A stretch of DNA of 64,000 nt from contig CM033752.1 in assembly GCA_019671005.1 (NCBI GenBank), positions 11,594,001-11,658,000 on the forward strand, given 5' to 3'. This DNA comes from Hibiscus mutabilis. Its lineage: Eukaryota > Streptophyta > Magnoliopsida > Malvales > Malvaceae. The first letter of the stretch is position 1; each line of letters opens with the position of its first letter. The notes beneath the pieces are model-generated. The model was not told where the DNA came from. It saw only the letters and a list, made by a program, of their open reading frames with translations, and searched no databases. Position numbers and translations under genes: made by a program. Shown in pieces: positions 1 through 12,101 of the stretch.

Positions 1-1477
1 ACATATTAAGACCACATAAGTAGTGAAAAACATAAAACCATGACAGTCCTAGAAGAAGACCAACAACGAGTCAGGATCGCCTTACTACAACAGCTTGAAT
101 AAAGGTTCAACCCTAAAGGAATACAAGTCAACACCAACAAAATGTAAAAGGCATGTTCAATTAAGAATCAGCAGAGCCCCAAATCAACGGTAAGAAAACA
201 ACATGTACATTTAGTCCTCCATATTTACACATTCAAACAATTTAGTCTTAATTCGAAAGAAATAATAAATTTAACCCTCATTATTTCAATTTGACCTTAT
301 TTTTAGTTAGAGATAATTTAATATTTTATTTTGATCCCTCAATTATAACTAATGTTATTTTGTTCCTCCCAAGTCCCAACCATACCCAATCCATCCTTTA
401 ATTTACCAGAAGTTCAAATTGCAGCATCTAAGTTCAGAATTTGCATAGGAACTGAATAAGAGCAAGCAACACAAAGTCAATCAGAAACACAAATGTAAAA
501 GCACATCACTAACATCCTTATATCTCCAGAATTCATAAAACCTCCCAAACTCCTCAAAAACTCATAACTAGCAACCTAGAAAATTAGGAACTCAATTAGT
601 TTCGGGATTCCTATGATTAAACCATCTTATTAACATCATTCAACATCAAAATCATGATCTATTTCAATCTAAATCATGAGAAAATAGAACCATTATATGA
701 ATAAATCAATTCCTCAATTAAACCTTGATTTAACCGTTTTCTCTTAAGTAAATCATCAAAACACATTAGAAAACTCAAGTAAAGGTTCAAGAACTTGGGA
801 ATTTCAATAAAGAACCTTGTATTAGAGGTGAAGAATGAACCTCACCTCTAATGGATGCTTTTCTCCTTAATTAGATGAATTGTCTTAGCAAATCAATGAG
901 AAACCAAATTGATTTTGTTAGGAAATCATTATAATCTCAATTGAAATCAAAATATTAATTAAAAGAAGATTTTATTTGAGAACTTTGAAGAGAAAAGAAG
1001 TGTTTGGTTGGAGAGAACTGGAGAGAAAAATCTTTTGTTAAAAGTTAGTTACATCAATTTTGTTTTAAAGCTTTTAATTAACCAATTAATTCTCTAACCT
1101 TTTATATTATTTAAAATCATTAAAGAAAATAAATAATTAAGAGAAAAAGTCTGATATTAGACATTAGGGTAAATAGCTCCTTAAAGATTCAAATTTTTGA
1201 TCCCTTTTTCAAAATAGTCACTAAAACAGTTTTGAAAACTTTACATTTTGGTCACTAACCAAAATGTCCAATTTAAAGACCCATTTTTGTAACATTGAAT
1301 TTACCAAAATCACATCCATATTAAATAATAATTTTATACTATTTTTCCATAATTTTATCACATCCAAAAATATTTATTCCAAACTAAATCCCAAAACTGA
1401 CTCGAATCCTCCAATCTGATCCAACGGGCCGTCTAAACTGCCTAGAAAACTCCTAGACACAAAACCGAGGCGTTACA
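1..1477 (-). mobile_element. 3' LTR of a minus-strand Tekay-like Ty3/gypsy element, cut by the window edge
   Basis: Read on the minus strand the LTR starts with TGTAACGCC at 1477, directly after a purine tract. From 1477 down to about 490 it follows the same order of words as the LTRs starting at 8615 and 23092, for example GGATTCGAGTCAGTTTTGGG, the 'ACCAAAATGTAAAGTTTT' stretch, and 'CTAATTTTCTAGGTTG'. Those LTRs are ~3.49 kb, so only the U3 part lies in the window. From about 490 down to 1 I no longer see a match; this part may be a divergent segment or a further insertion. Confidence 0.75.
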
Positions 1478-1495
1478 ACTCTCCCACTCTTAAGA
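1478..1495 (-). promoter_or_regulatory. Polypurine tract of the minus-strand element
   Basis: On the minus strand CTTAAGAGTGGGAGAGT immediately precedes the LTR start TGTAACG. The same arrangement (ATTTCTTAA, then a G/A run, then the LTR) occurs before 8615, before 23092 and at 63884. This is the plus-strand primer site of LTR retrotransposons. Confidence 0.8.
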
Positions 1496-2880
1496 AATTT
1501 CGTCCTCGAAATTTACCTGATGGAAACAGATGTGAAAACTGAGCAACCATGTCCGACTTACTCTCCTACGTGGCCTCCTCAACACCGTGATGTTGCCACA
1601 CACCTTAACAAGTTCAATTATCTTGCCACGAAGAACTTTACTACTGGAGTCAAGGATCTCCACTGGATCCAAACGATACCTCCGTAACATGGATACATGA
1701 AACACATCATGAATCTTCTCCAACTCTGGGGGCAAACTCAACTGATAAGCTACATGACCTATGCATTCCAGCACTTTAGACGGTCCAATAAACCTCATAC
1801 TCAACTTTCCTTTACGCCCAAAGTGCATCACCTTCTTCCAAGGTGAGACTTTCAAGAAAACCCTTTCACCAACAGCGTACTCAACCTCTCCATGCTTCAA
1901 ATCCACGTAAGATTTCTGCCTATCTGAGGCCGCTTTTAAACGATCACAAATCACCTTTACTTTCTCATTTGTGTCTTTCAGCACATCAGGCATGGAAGCA
2001 TACTTTTCCCCAGCCTCAACCCAACACAAGGGTGTACGACACCTCCTACCATACAAGGCTTCATACGGTGCCATCTTTGTACTTGCTTGATAGTTATTAT
2101 TGTACGCAAACTCTACCAAAGACAATTGCCTTTCCCAAGTTCCTTAGAACTCAATGATGCAACATCTCAACATATCCTCCAAAATCTGAATCACACGTTC
2201 AGACTGATCATCCGTCTGAGGATGATACGATGTACTGAAATTGAAGCAAGTACCCAGAGCTCGATGCAAACATCCCCAAAATCTTGCTGTAAATCGCGAA
2301 TCTCTATTCGAAACAATCGACTTAGGTACCCTATGCAACCTCACAATTTTAGCAACATACAAATCTGCCAACCTATCCAAAGTATATGTCATATGCACTG
2401 GCAAAAAATGTGCACACTTCGTAAACTGGTCAACAATCAACCTAATGGAATCCTTTTTAGTCGCTGTCAAAGGCAATCTAGACACAAAATCCATTGTGAT
2501 CCTCTCCCACTTCCACTCTGGAATTTTCAACGGTTGCAACAATTTGGAAGAAAACTAATGTTCAACATTCACACATTGACATACCACACCTAGCAACATA
2601 ATAAGCTACGTCCTTTTTCATACCCACCCAATAGTGCTCTTCCTTCAAACTCGGTACATTTTAGTACTACCTAGATGCATAGCCAAAGGACTAGCATGTG
2701 CCTCGGTCAAAATCATCCGCCTCAACTACTCATCACTAGGCACCACTATCTGATCTTTAGAGCACAACACCTCATCGCTATTAAAGTGAAAATCCGTAGG
2801 ATTTCCATCCATGATGTCCTTGACATGCGGTACTAACGCCTCATTATAAGGTTGCTTTTCCTTAATTAACTGCATAAGCT
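1490..2880 (-). pseudogene. Integrase and C-terminal (chromodomain-like) part of a Tekay-like polyprotein, decayed
   Basis: Translation on the minus strand gives integrase core motifs (WERITMDFVSRLP, then HRVPKSIVSNRDSRF, then SYHPQTDDQSERVIQ) followed by the family's C-terminal region with HDVFHVSMLRRY and a tail containing LRGKIIELVKV. The core is one frame from 2542 to about 1540, broken by an in-frame stop near 2144. A frameshift follows LVKV near 1600. Of the expected Asp-Asp-Glu triad, the first Asp (MDF) and the Glu (QSER) are present but the middle Asp is Asn (VSNRD). The N-terminal zinc-binding part (about 2550-2700) is broken by stops. Near 2880 the sequence jumps from RNase H to the linker before integrase, so several hundred bases are missing compared with the element at 59-64 kb. 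Non-functional. Confidence 0.85.
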
Positions 2881-3737
2881 ACAACTTTCCCATCTTGCAT
2901 CAACACACACCCCAAACCAACGTAGGATGCATATCTATAAACCACAAACTTTTTCCCTGGCTCAGGTTGAATCAAAATTGGAGCTTGGGTCAATGCTTCC
3001 TTCAACTTCTCAAAAGCTTGATGTCTAGCTTCTGTCTATTTGAACCGTACATCATTTTTTAACAACTTGGTCAACAGAGAAGCAACTCTCGAAAACCCAT
3101 CCACAAAACGACGGTATTAACCTGCCAAACCTAGGAAACTACGAACTTTTGTCACTGACTTTGGTTGCTTCCAACACACAACTGCCTCTACCTTTTTAGG
3201 ATCTACCCGGATACCTTCAGCTGAAACCACATGACCAAGAAAAACCACTTCCCTAATCCAAAACTCACACTTGCTCAACTTGGCATAAAGCTGGTTATCC
3301 AACAAGGTCTGCAACACAATTCGCAAGTGTCAATCATGATCTTCTCGGTACGAGAGTACACAAGAATATCATCAATGAACACTACTATGAATTGATCCAA
3401 GAATTCATGGGACACCCGATTCATCATATCCATGAATGTTGCAGGCGCATTTGTCAACCCAAACAGTTTCACCAAGAACTCATAATGGCCATACCTCGTA
3501 TGAAAAATAGTCTTCAACACATCTTTATCCTTAACCTTCAACTAATAGTATCCATATATCAAATCGATATTGGAAAACACTGCAACACCTCAGAATTGAT
3601 CGAACAAATCAACAATTTGTGGCAAAGGATACTTGTTCTTAATCTTAAACTTGTTCAGTTGCTGATAGTCAATACACATCCTCAATGTGCCATCCTTCTT
3701 TTTGACAAACAACACCGGTGCTCTCCACGGTGAAACA
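2881..3737 (-). pseudogene. Reverse transcriptase and start of RNase H, decayed
   Basis: The minus strand encodes a Ty3/gypsy reverse transcriptase. The catalytic box is FIDDILVYS (around 3355-3381), preceded by FGLTNAPATFMDMMNRV and followed in another frame by LYAKLSKCEFWIREVVFLGHV and VRSFLGLAG. RNase H begins near 3000 (VGLGC..MQDGKVV around 2890-2935) and then stops abruptly at about 2880, so its second half is deleted. The domain is split over at least three frames with stops. Order RT, RNase H, integrase is that of Metaviridae. Confidence 0.85.
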
Positions 3738-4376
3738 CTAGGCCAGATAAAACCACAATCCAACAACTACAGGAGCCGAATCAGCATATGTCTCAATGCA
3801 AAACTCTACCTCTCTGTCTGGTGGTAAACCAGGTAACACTTTTAAAAACACACCCGAAAAGTCACAAACAATACAGATATCTTTAGTCCGCACTTCTTCT
3901 ACATTTGGATTCATAACATAAGCTAGATACACCTGGCACCCACATTCCACCAACTTATGTGCTTCTATAGCCGAAACCACATTGGATAAGAACTTAACAT
4001 TCTCACCCACAACTACTACCTCATAATCATCAGCAAGTTTCAACGAAACCTACTTGGTCTTAAAATCAACCACAGCCCGATGCTCGAACAACTAATTCAT
4101 ACCTTAGATCACGTCAAAACCATAAAACATTAGTTCCATCAGATCAGCCGGAAACACGTAACCTTGAACCATCAGAGGATATCTCCGATACAACTTCCTC
4201 ATAATGACCGTCTCTCCAAAAGAACTCGTTACTTGTAAACCAACATCAAGCATTTCTACCAATATACAAAGCAAATGTGCATGCTCATGCAAAACATATG
4301 AATGTGTAGATCCAAAATCTATCAAAGTTAATAATAACATAGACTGCAAGGTAAAGGTACATGCTATCACGTCCAT
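3738..4376 (-). pseudogene. Retropepsin-like protease and protease-RT linker, decayed
   Basis: The minus-strand frame from 4376 to 4104 contains LIDFGSTHSYVLHEHA, the aspartic-protease active-site region. It reads D-F-G instead of the usual D-S/T-G. LMVQGYVF and FYGFDVI follow. The next frame (4043-3738) holds the linker that leads into RT, with LPGLPPDREVEF. The matching plus-strand region at 60555-61211 is collinear. Frame breaks between the parts and the active-site change mean no active protease. Confidence 0.8.
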
Positions 4377-5155
4377 GTCATTCCTCCCTTCGCGATGAGC
4401 ATAGATCCACGTTGGTTCACCATCCTCAGGTCAAACCGCCACGATATGTGCCACATTTCTTTGTCCCCCTTCCTCCATCAAAAGGTACCTCGACTGCGCC
4501 CACGGCCCCTAGGTGGTGCAATAATAGGTGCATACGCCTGCCTACCTCTAGCAAGCAAAGGACAATCTCGTCTCATATGCTCCATCGATCTACAACTCTA
4601 GAAAGAATTTGCAACCACAACTACAGGAGCCTACCCCTCTATAGCTAAACGTGGGCAATCTCGCCTTAAATGGCCTCGTGATCCACAAACCCAACAACCA
4701 GTATGCACCGATCGGACCTGGGTACTATGTCCATATGATCCTCGACCAGCACCATCTCTATCGCGTCTTGCATCCAGTTAAAACCTCCTATCACGGTGCC
4801 TCTTTGACTGACCACCCCCAAAACTAAAATTTACAGCTCTCTTCCCAACCCAGAACCTCTAAAACGATGAGATAAACCCAAACTCTACTCAATATCCTTC
4901 GCCCGTGTAACTAATACGTCGAATTTAATATAATTAGTGGCCAACATATAAGTCTTAACATCCTACACCAATCTGTATAGGAATTGATCACAATGACGCC
5001 TCTTATCTAGCACCAACTCAGGTTCATACTAACTCAGCCTCACGAACTGCACCTCATATTCGAATACTGACATATTGCCCTAAGCTAAGTCCGTAAACTC
5101 ACGTTTCTTCCCTGGCCTAAAACCTAATCTACTCGTCCCAAACTCTCTTTTTTAA
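4377..5155 (-). pseudogene. Gag remnant with zinc knuckle(s), truncated at its N-terminal end
   Basis: Between about 4630 and 4700 the minus strand reads CWVCGSRGHLRRDC, a C-x2-C-x4-H-x4-C zinc knuckle that binds RNA in Gag. A second, degraded knuckle-like copy (EHMRRDC) lies near 4560-4600. Upstream (4700-5130) pieces such as MSVFEYEVQFVRLS match the gag of the element at 59.3-60.5 kb (MSISEYEI.FVRLS), with several stops. The reading ends near 5155, where the sequence changes to an unrelated LTR-like fragment. The gag N-terminus, primer site and 5' LTR of this element are therefore missing. Confidence 0.75.
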
Positions 5156-5159
5156 CCCT

Positions 5160-5794
5160 GCTATTTACACAAACACTCCAGCAACCAAAAAAGATAAACT
5201 ACGACTAACCTTATATTGTTTTTCCTTACTTTTTTAATTTTTAAACCTAGATCTAACATTTTCCTTATTTTTGTAGCAAGAAATAAAAGATTTGAAAAGA
5301 AAGCTACCTTGTAGTATGAACAATGTAGACGGCGCGGCTTCCTCCGACGAAGGTTTGTCTTCTCCGATGACTCATGATCTTTCAGGTAACTCTTCATCTT
5401 TCTCTCACTCAATTATTACCACAGTTACTGTACCAATTATTACCCTCATTAATTTTCTCTCTCCTCCTTTATATAGGTGATGTGAACGCTAACGTCATGG
5501 GAGCTGCCAACTGGCAGGGCAGAGGCTTAATCCTCATAAGGCTAGAATGGGCCAATGGAAAGAAGCCACGTAGCCATCTGGGAGGTATAAAAAAGCACTA
5601 ATGTGCTTGTTGTGCCTTTTACTACATCAAGTTGTAGCAAATGGGCGGGAAAAAGAAACTGTAATGGGTTTTGCTCTTTTAATTGGGTTTTATCATTGTA
5701 AACGGACATTTGGATGAACTTTTATATATTAATATTTAGGTTTATTATTATTATTTATATATTTATATAGCCCGAACAAAATTCAGGTATTACA
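5160..5794 (-). mobile_element. LTR-like fragment of another retrotransposon
   Basis: Read on the minus strand the segment begins TGTAATACCTGAA at about 5794, right at the satellite edge, and contains a TATA-like box CTATATAAAGGAGG near 5465-5480. It is bounded by decayed gag on one side and satellite on the other. A TG start plus a TATA box at a few hundred bp is the layout of an LTR. I did not find the partner LTR or a target duplication. Short open frames on both strands here show no recognisable domain. Confidence 0.45.
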
Positions 5795-7810
5795 CACTGT
5801 AAAAAGCCCATTTAGACTTGCACGCCTTAAACCCAATAAAACGGCCAAAAATAAGATTAAATAAAATTTTATTATGAGTTAACATATTTTATTATGGGAT
5901 TTTGAATATGATTATATAGCTTAACCTCATTTTCAGAAATTTTTACGGGTCCACTATAAAGCCCATTTAGACATGCACGCCTTAAACCCCAACAAGACGA
6001 CCGCAAAATAAGATTAAATTAAATTTTATGAGTTAAAATATTTGATTATGTGCTTTTGAATATGATTATACAGATTAGACTCAATTTTAAAACTTTTTAC
6101 TCGGTTAAAATTCCAACGGGGCCACTTTAAAGCCTATTTAGACATGCATGCCTAAAACCCAAAAAAAAAACTAGCCACAAAATAAGATTAAATCAAATTT
6201 TATGAGTTAAAATATTTTATTATGGGCTTTTGAATATGATTATATATCTTAACCTCAATTTCAAAACTTTTTACTCGGTTAAAATTCTAACGGTACATAG
6301 TAAATCCCATTTAGACTTGCACGCCTTAAACCCAACAAAACGACCACAAATTAAGATTAAATCAAATTTTATTAGTTAAAATATTTTATTATGGGTTGTG
6401 AAATATGATTATATAACTTAACCTCATTTTCAAAAAAATTTACTCTGTTAAAATTTCAACGGGTCCACTATAAAGCCCATTTAGACATGCACGCCTTAAA
6501 CCCCAACAAAACGACCGCAAAATAAGATTAAATTAAATTTTATGAGTTAAAATATTTGATTATGTGCTTTTGAATATGATTATAAAGATTAGCCTCAATT
6601 TTAAAGCTTTTTACTCGGTTAAAATTCCAACGGGGCCACTTTAAAGCCTATTTAGACATGCATGCCTAAAACCCAAAAAACAGCCACAAAATAAGATTAA
6701 ATCAAATTTTATGAGTTAGAATATTTTATTATGGGCTTTTGAATATGATTATTTATCTTAACCTCAATTTCAAAACTTTTTACTCGGTTAAAATTCTAAC
6801 GGTACACAGTAAATCCTATTTAGACTTGCACGCCTTAAACCCAACAAAACGGCCACAAATTAAGATTAAATCAAATTTTATTAGTTAAAATATTTTATTA
6901 TGGGCTATGAAATATGATTATATAACTTAACCTCATTTTCAAAAATATTTTGTGACTTAAAATATTTTGTTATGGGATCTTGAACATGATTATGTAGCTT
7001 AACCTCATTTTCAGAAATTTTTACTCGATTAAAATTCCAATGGGTCAACTATAAAGCCCATTTAGACATGCACGCCATAAACTCCAACAAAAAAATAAGA
7101 TTAAATCACATTTTATGACTTAAAATATTTTTATGGGCTTTTGAACATGATTATGTAGATTAACCTCATTTTCAGAAATTTTTACTGAGTTAAAATTCCA
7201 ATGGGTCTACTGTAAAACCCATTTAAACATACACTCCTTAAACCTAACAAAATGACCAAAAAATAAGATTAAATCACATTTTATGACTTAAAATATTTAG
7301 TTATGGAATTTTGAACATGATTATATAGCTTAACCTCATTTTTAGAAATTTGTACTCGGTTAAAATTCCAACGGATCCACTCTAAAGCCCATTTAGACAT
7401 GCACGCCTTAAACCCAACAAAACGGCCACAAAATAAGATTAAATAAAATTTAATGAGTTAAAATATTTTATTATGGGCTTTTTAATATGATTATATAGCT
7501 TAACATCAATTTCAAAACTTTTTTCTCGGTTAAAAGTCCAAAGGGCCCACTGTAAAGCCCATTTGACATGCACGCCTTAAACCCAACAAAACGGCCACAA
7601 AATAAGATTTAATCAAACTCAATGAGTTAAAATATTTTATTATGTGCTTTTGATTATGATTATATAGCTTAACATCATTTTTAAAAAATTTTACTCGGTT
7701 AAAAATCTAACGGGTCCGCTGTAAATCTCATTTAGACATGCACGCTTTAAACCCAACAAAAAGGAAAAAAAATAAGAATAAATCAAATTTTATGAGTTAA
7801 AATATTTGAT
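5795..7810. repeat. 170-bp satellite array (left block; from 6296 part of copy A)
   Basis: Head-to-tail monomers, each with the phrase GCCCATTTAGACATGCACG, then CCTTAAACCCAACAAAACG, AAATAAGATTAAATCAAATT, ATGATTATATAGCTTAACC and TTACTCGGTTAAAATTCCAA. Anchor spacing is 155-173 bp. A three-monomer period is visible: the variant CGGTACA(T/C)AGTAAATC occurs at 6291 and 6800 (509 bp) and CGGGGCCACTTTAAAGCC at 6117 and 6631 (514 bp). The array ends at 7810 against an LTR fragment. No gene is seen. Confidence 0.95.
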
Positions 7811-8528
7811 GGATGTGCAATCCGCCATTTATGCTTGTTTGAAGTTTGGTTTGAGATTTTTACATGTTGAGTAGGAAGAATGCCTATAGATGTTGTGGAT
7901 GTTGGTGTTAGGCTTGTTAGGTTTGCTTAAAATACTGGTATGTTGATGTTAAGCATGCTCTTGATGTTGAATGATGTTTAGAGATGTGTTGAATGTGTTT
8001 TGATTGAGCCAAAGTGTCATATGTTGGACCTAGAGTTCATTACAGGCTTAGCATACTGGTACGGGCTCTCTAGTGTCGGCATGTGAAGTCTAGAAAGGCT
8101 CAATTCATCGAAAATTAACAAAGGGTATTGGTATGCCTAGCCACCATATCGGTACGCCTTGAGGAAATTTTGTACTGGTGTCGGTACACAGGCTCCCGTA
8201 CCGGTATGGTTCTAGCCATTAGAATCTAATTTTTGAAAATAAACCTTAAGGGATAGGTACGGGGGTGAACTGTATCGGTACAGGCTTGCTCGGTATACCA
8301 TATCAATATGAAGCTTAGTGTATCGGGATGCAGTGTCGTTAAGTTGGTTGAACCGTATTGATACGAGGCTAGCTCGTATCGGTACGCTATATAGAATTTT
8401 ATGTTGTTGTCTGATGAAGTTTGGAAATTGTGCAATTTGGTCCATGAATGTTATACATGCAATTAATTGAGCATGGATAATTGTTTTGAGCTGGAATTTA
8501 TCATGTGAGCATGAAATTAGAGTAGTGG
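7811..8528 (+). mobile_element. Truncated Tekay-like LTR (3' portion), copy A
   Basis: From GGATGTGCAATC at 7811 the sequence follows the LTR interior found at 11122-11818, including the cluster of ATCGGTACG-like words and the phrase CAATTTGGTCCATGAATG. It ends at GCATGAAATTAG, where the full LTR continues differently. The first ~2.5 kb and last ~0.28 kb of this LTR are missing. It is what remains of the 5' LTR of a deleted element. Confidence 0.8.
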
Positions 8529-8614
8529 GAGAGTAAGTCGGACATGTTAGAGCAATTTTTGCATCTATTTCCATCAGGTAAAGTTCAAGGATGAAATTTC
8601 TTAACGGGGAGAGT
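8529..8614 (+). mobile_element. Last ~86 bp of the retrotransposon internal region with polypurine tract, copy A
   Basis: Contains CATCTATTTCCATCAGGTAA, then GATGAAATTTCTTAACGGGG, the same order found just inside the LTR at 1478-1550 (minus strand) and at 63840-63896. It lies between the truncated 5' LTR and the complete 3' LTR, so gag and pol were lost in one internal deletion whose edge is at about 8528. Confidence 0.8.
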
Positions 8615-11600
8615 TGGAACGCCCTGGTTTTGGGCCTAGGAGTTTTCTAGGTTGATTTGACGGTCCGATGGATCTAGTTAGAGGATTCGAGTCAGTTTTG
8701 GGATTAAATGGAAATGAATATTTTTGAGTGAGAAAAAATATGGGAAATATCCTAAAATCATTATTTAATATGGATTGATTTTGAAAAAAAAAATCAATTT
8801 TACATAAAGACGTTTTGAAAAGTGAAATTTTGGGTCAATGACCAAAATGTAAAGTTTTAAAACTGTTTTAAGTGACTATTTTGTAAAAGGGTCAAAACTT
8901 AGAATCCTTAAGGAGCTATTTGGCCAAAGTCTATATCATAATTTTCTCTTTTAATTAGATATTTAAAAAGGTTTTAAATTAAATAAAAAGGCTTGGGGGA
9001 AATTAATTACATAATTAGCATTTAAAGAAAAATTTACGCAACTAACTTTTCACCAAGAGATTTTCTCTCAAATTCACTCCAGCCAAACACTCTTTTCTAC
9101 TTCAATTTTCTCAGGTAAATACTTGATTTCAACATTCTTTTGTTTCCAAATGAATCCTTAAGGTTTCCTAACAAAACCTATTTGATTTGATCTTGTTTTC
9201 CTAAGAAAATTCATCCAATTAAGAGGAAAGCCAAGGTTAGAGGTGAGCTTCGTTCTTCTCCTCTAATATAAGGTTCTTTACTGAAATTCTTAAGTTATTG
9301 ATCCTTTACATATGTTTTCTAACTTGATTTGATGATTTAAGTATGGAAAATTGGTTAAATCAAGATTTAAATGATGAGATTGATATATTTTTGTATAGGC
9401 TCTATTTTGCTGAGTTCTTGATTGAATCTAATCATGATTTTGATGAGTTATAATGCTAATAAGTTGATTTTAATTATGGAATCTCGAAACTAAGTGTATC
9501 TCTAATTTTCTAGGTTGTTAGTTGTGAGTTATTGAGGAGTTGTGGAGGTTTAATGAATGTTGGAGATACAAGGTTGGTGTTAATGTGTTTTTAGATGTTG
9601 ATTGGTGTTAATTTATGGATTAAAATGTTAGGTTTTGGCTGGGTTAAGTTTGGAAGGTGTTTGATGTTGTTTTTGGTTGTTGTGGAGTGAAATTGGGTAG
9701 AGGTTGTTGAGAATTTGTGTGAATTGATGTTGATAGGCTGTTGAGTGCATTTCGATGCATTGAATCCTCTATTTTTGTATGGATAAAATAAGGGAAGTCG
9801 ATCCTCAAGCTTGATCGGACGTTTTCGAAGCTTTAGAGGCGTGTTTATTGTATCGGCAAGCGAGGCTTTGCATGTCGGTGATTGAGAACGTGAATTACAG
9901 GTTTTCAAAGGTTAGAAAGTTGTGCTTGGAAGTTTAGATCAAACTTGAAATGCTGGTCTAAGCTCTGAAGTAAGTAAAGGATGATTTCTCTCTCTAACTT
10001 GGTTTAGCAAATTGGTTTTAATGCACTTGTTTTGATGACTTGATTACTGACTGTATAGGCATGTTTTGAGCATGGTTTAATGTTGGAAAATGATTATCTA
10101 ATGATGTTGATGCCTTTGGAAGTAATGCATGTTTGATAATGTTTTTGAACATTGGTAATCAAGGTAAAATGCATTGAATAAATTGTTTTGATTGATGCAT
10201 ATGAAAACAGTGAGTTAATGTTTAGGAAATGAATTATATTGGCAAGTGATGGTATGAAACGGTTTTGGAAATGTTATCGGACATAGTTGGCTGGCCATAA
10301 GATTGATAGTGCACTATAAAAAGTCACCTTGGATGTTGAGGGGTTTTGATCTGTTGTATCGAAAAATCCATCCAAGTACCCTAACGGTCGAGGGGTTTTG
10401 ATCTATGTACCAAAGACTCCTGTTAGTGGGTTATGCATCTAACTGATGTTTAGGGTTGTGATTGTACCGGGTTGTAATAGTGCCTTTAATTCCAGTTGAG
10501 ATGGCATGAAGTGTTGGGAACACTTGTTGAATCCATGTATCCGATGTTGTGTTTTGAAAAGTGGAACTTGGTTAATGATCACTTGTAAGCCAATATAATT
10601 GATGATGTATCATGGAATGGTTTATGTTGTATAATGTTGGTTTGAACATGTTTTACTCTTTAAGCCGTGCGTTGGTAGTATGCATGGGAAAGCTTAAATT
10701 GAGGGTAGCAAATGAGACTTTGCTGTTAATCCATGATACATGTTGCATATGGTCTAATATGCATATTTTGGAAATGTTAAGTGTATGGTTTACAAGGCAT
10801 GATAATGCTGATGATGTTTCAATGATGACTAAAAAGACGTTTTGGAAAGTGGTTTTCAAAAGGATTGATAAATGATTTAAAATGCATTGATGGTGGTTTG
10901 TTCTAGATAATTCCTTACAAAGCCTATTGTGCTTACTCTTTCTTTTTCCATCAATACAGAGAATTAAAGGTTGAGGCAACAAGCGAAGGAAAATCCATGG
11001 ACTTGTATTTGCGAAAGCATGATTTTGGTTTAGACTTGTAGTAATAAAAGAAGTGTGGTCAATTGTCTTTTGGGAGGGTTGTTTGCTAAACTTCATGGTT
11101 TGCAAGTTTATGTTGATGTTTTGGATGTGTAATCGGTCATTTATGCTGGTTTGAAGTTTTTACATGTTGAGTAGGAAGCTGCCTATAAATGATGTGGATG
11201 TTGGTGTTAGGCTTGTTAGGTTTGCTTAAAATGCTGGTATGTTGATGTTAAGCATGCTATTGATGTTGTATGATGTTTAGATATGTGTTGAATATGTTTT
11301 GATTGAGCCAAAGTGTCTTATGTTGGACCTAGAGTTCATTACACCTCAGCTTATCGGTACGGGCTCTCCGGTGTCGGTATATAGGGTCTAGAAAGGCTCA
11401 ATTCATCAAAAATTAACAAAGGGTATCGGTACGCCTAGCCACCATATCAGTATGCCTTGAGGAAATTTTGTACTAGTGTCGATACACGGGCTCCCGTACC
11501 GGTACGCCTTGTAGCCACTAGAATCTAATTTTTGAAAGTAAACCATAAGGGATTGGTACGGGGTGAACCATATCGATACGGGCCTGCTCGACATACCATA

Positions 11601-12101
11601 TCGATACGGAGCTTAGTGTATCTATACGCAGTGCTGCTAAGTTTGTTGAACCGTGTCGATACGGGGCTAGCTCATATCGGTATGATGTGTAGAATTTTAT
11701 GTTGTTGCCTAATGAAGTTTGGAAATTGTGCAATTTGGTCCATGAATGTTATACATGCAATTAATTGAGCTTGGATGGTTGTTTTGATCTGGAATTTAAC
11801 ATTTTAGCATGAAATTAGACTAATGAAGGATTGGTAAGCTTAACTTTAATTAAGTCCCTGTAATTTGTGGAGACTATATTTTGGTCCTCAAAGTGTATAT
11901 TCGAGCAATTGAACCATGTTTTGAAATCCGTTTCAAAGTAATATTTCCGATGATGCATGTTCATCTTAGTAATCAAATTGATGCATTTAGACAAGATAAA
12001 AGAAAAAGGGACCGGTTTAGGTTATTAGTTCGGGTTTGCTTCGGCAAACCAAATGTGATTCTTTTAGCTTAGTTTCGGCTAAGCTTGGTTAAGGGGTTAC
12101 A
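8615..12101 (+). mobile_element. Complete Tekay-like 3' LTR (3487 bp), copy A
   Basis: Starts TGGAACGCCCTGG after the polypurine tract and ends AAGGGGTTACA at 12101, directly against satellite (ATTAAAAATACTTTATTATT). The end matches the LTR ending GGGGGTTACA at 59034, which is followed by a primer site. Length is the same as in copy B (23092-26578). Short open frames inside (9591-9908, 10653-11105 and others) are conserved only because the LTR is duplicated and have no recognisable domain. Confidence 0.88.
11340..11690. repeat. Cluster of ATCGGTACG / ATCGATACG words inside the LTR
   Basis: Within ~350 bp there are more than ten near-copies of the word (T)ATCGGTACG or (T)ATCGATACG, many overlapping palindromes such as GTACCGGTAC. 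The same cluster occurs at 8045-8400, 22520-22870, 25815-26165 and, in a more divergent LTR, at 58310-58600. It lies in the 3' third of the LTR. Its role is unknown. Confidence 0.7.

Noticed and set aside
5292..5601. Short ORFs with an intron-like GT...AG arrangement on the plus strand
   Set aside because: The minus strand shows a TG start and TATA box typical of an LTR; no protein domain was found on the plus strand.
8212..8574. 120-codon minus-strand ORF repeated at 22689-23051
   Set aside because: Spans LTR fragment, internal remnant and polypurine tract. Conservation is due to the segmental duplication.
10653..11105. 150-codon minus-strand ORF repeated at 25125-25580
   Set aside because: Lies inside the duplicated LTR and has no domain. 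The third, diverged LTR does not keep it.
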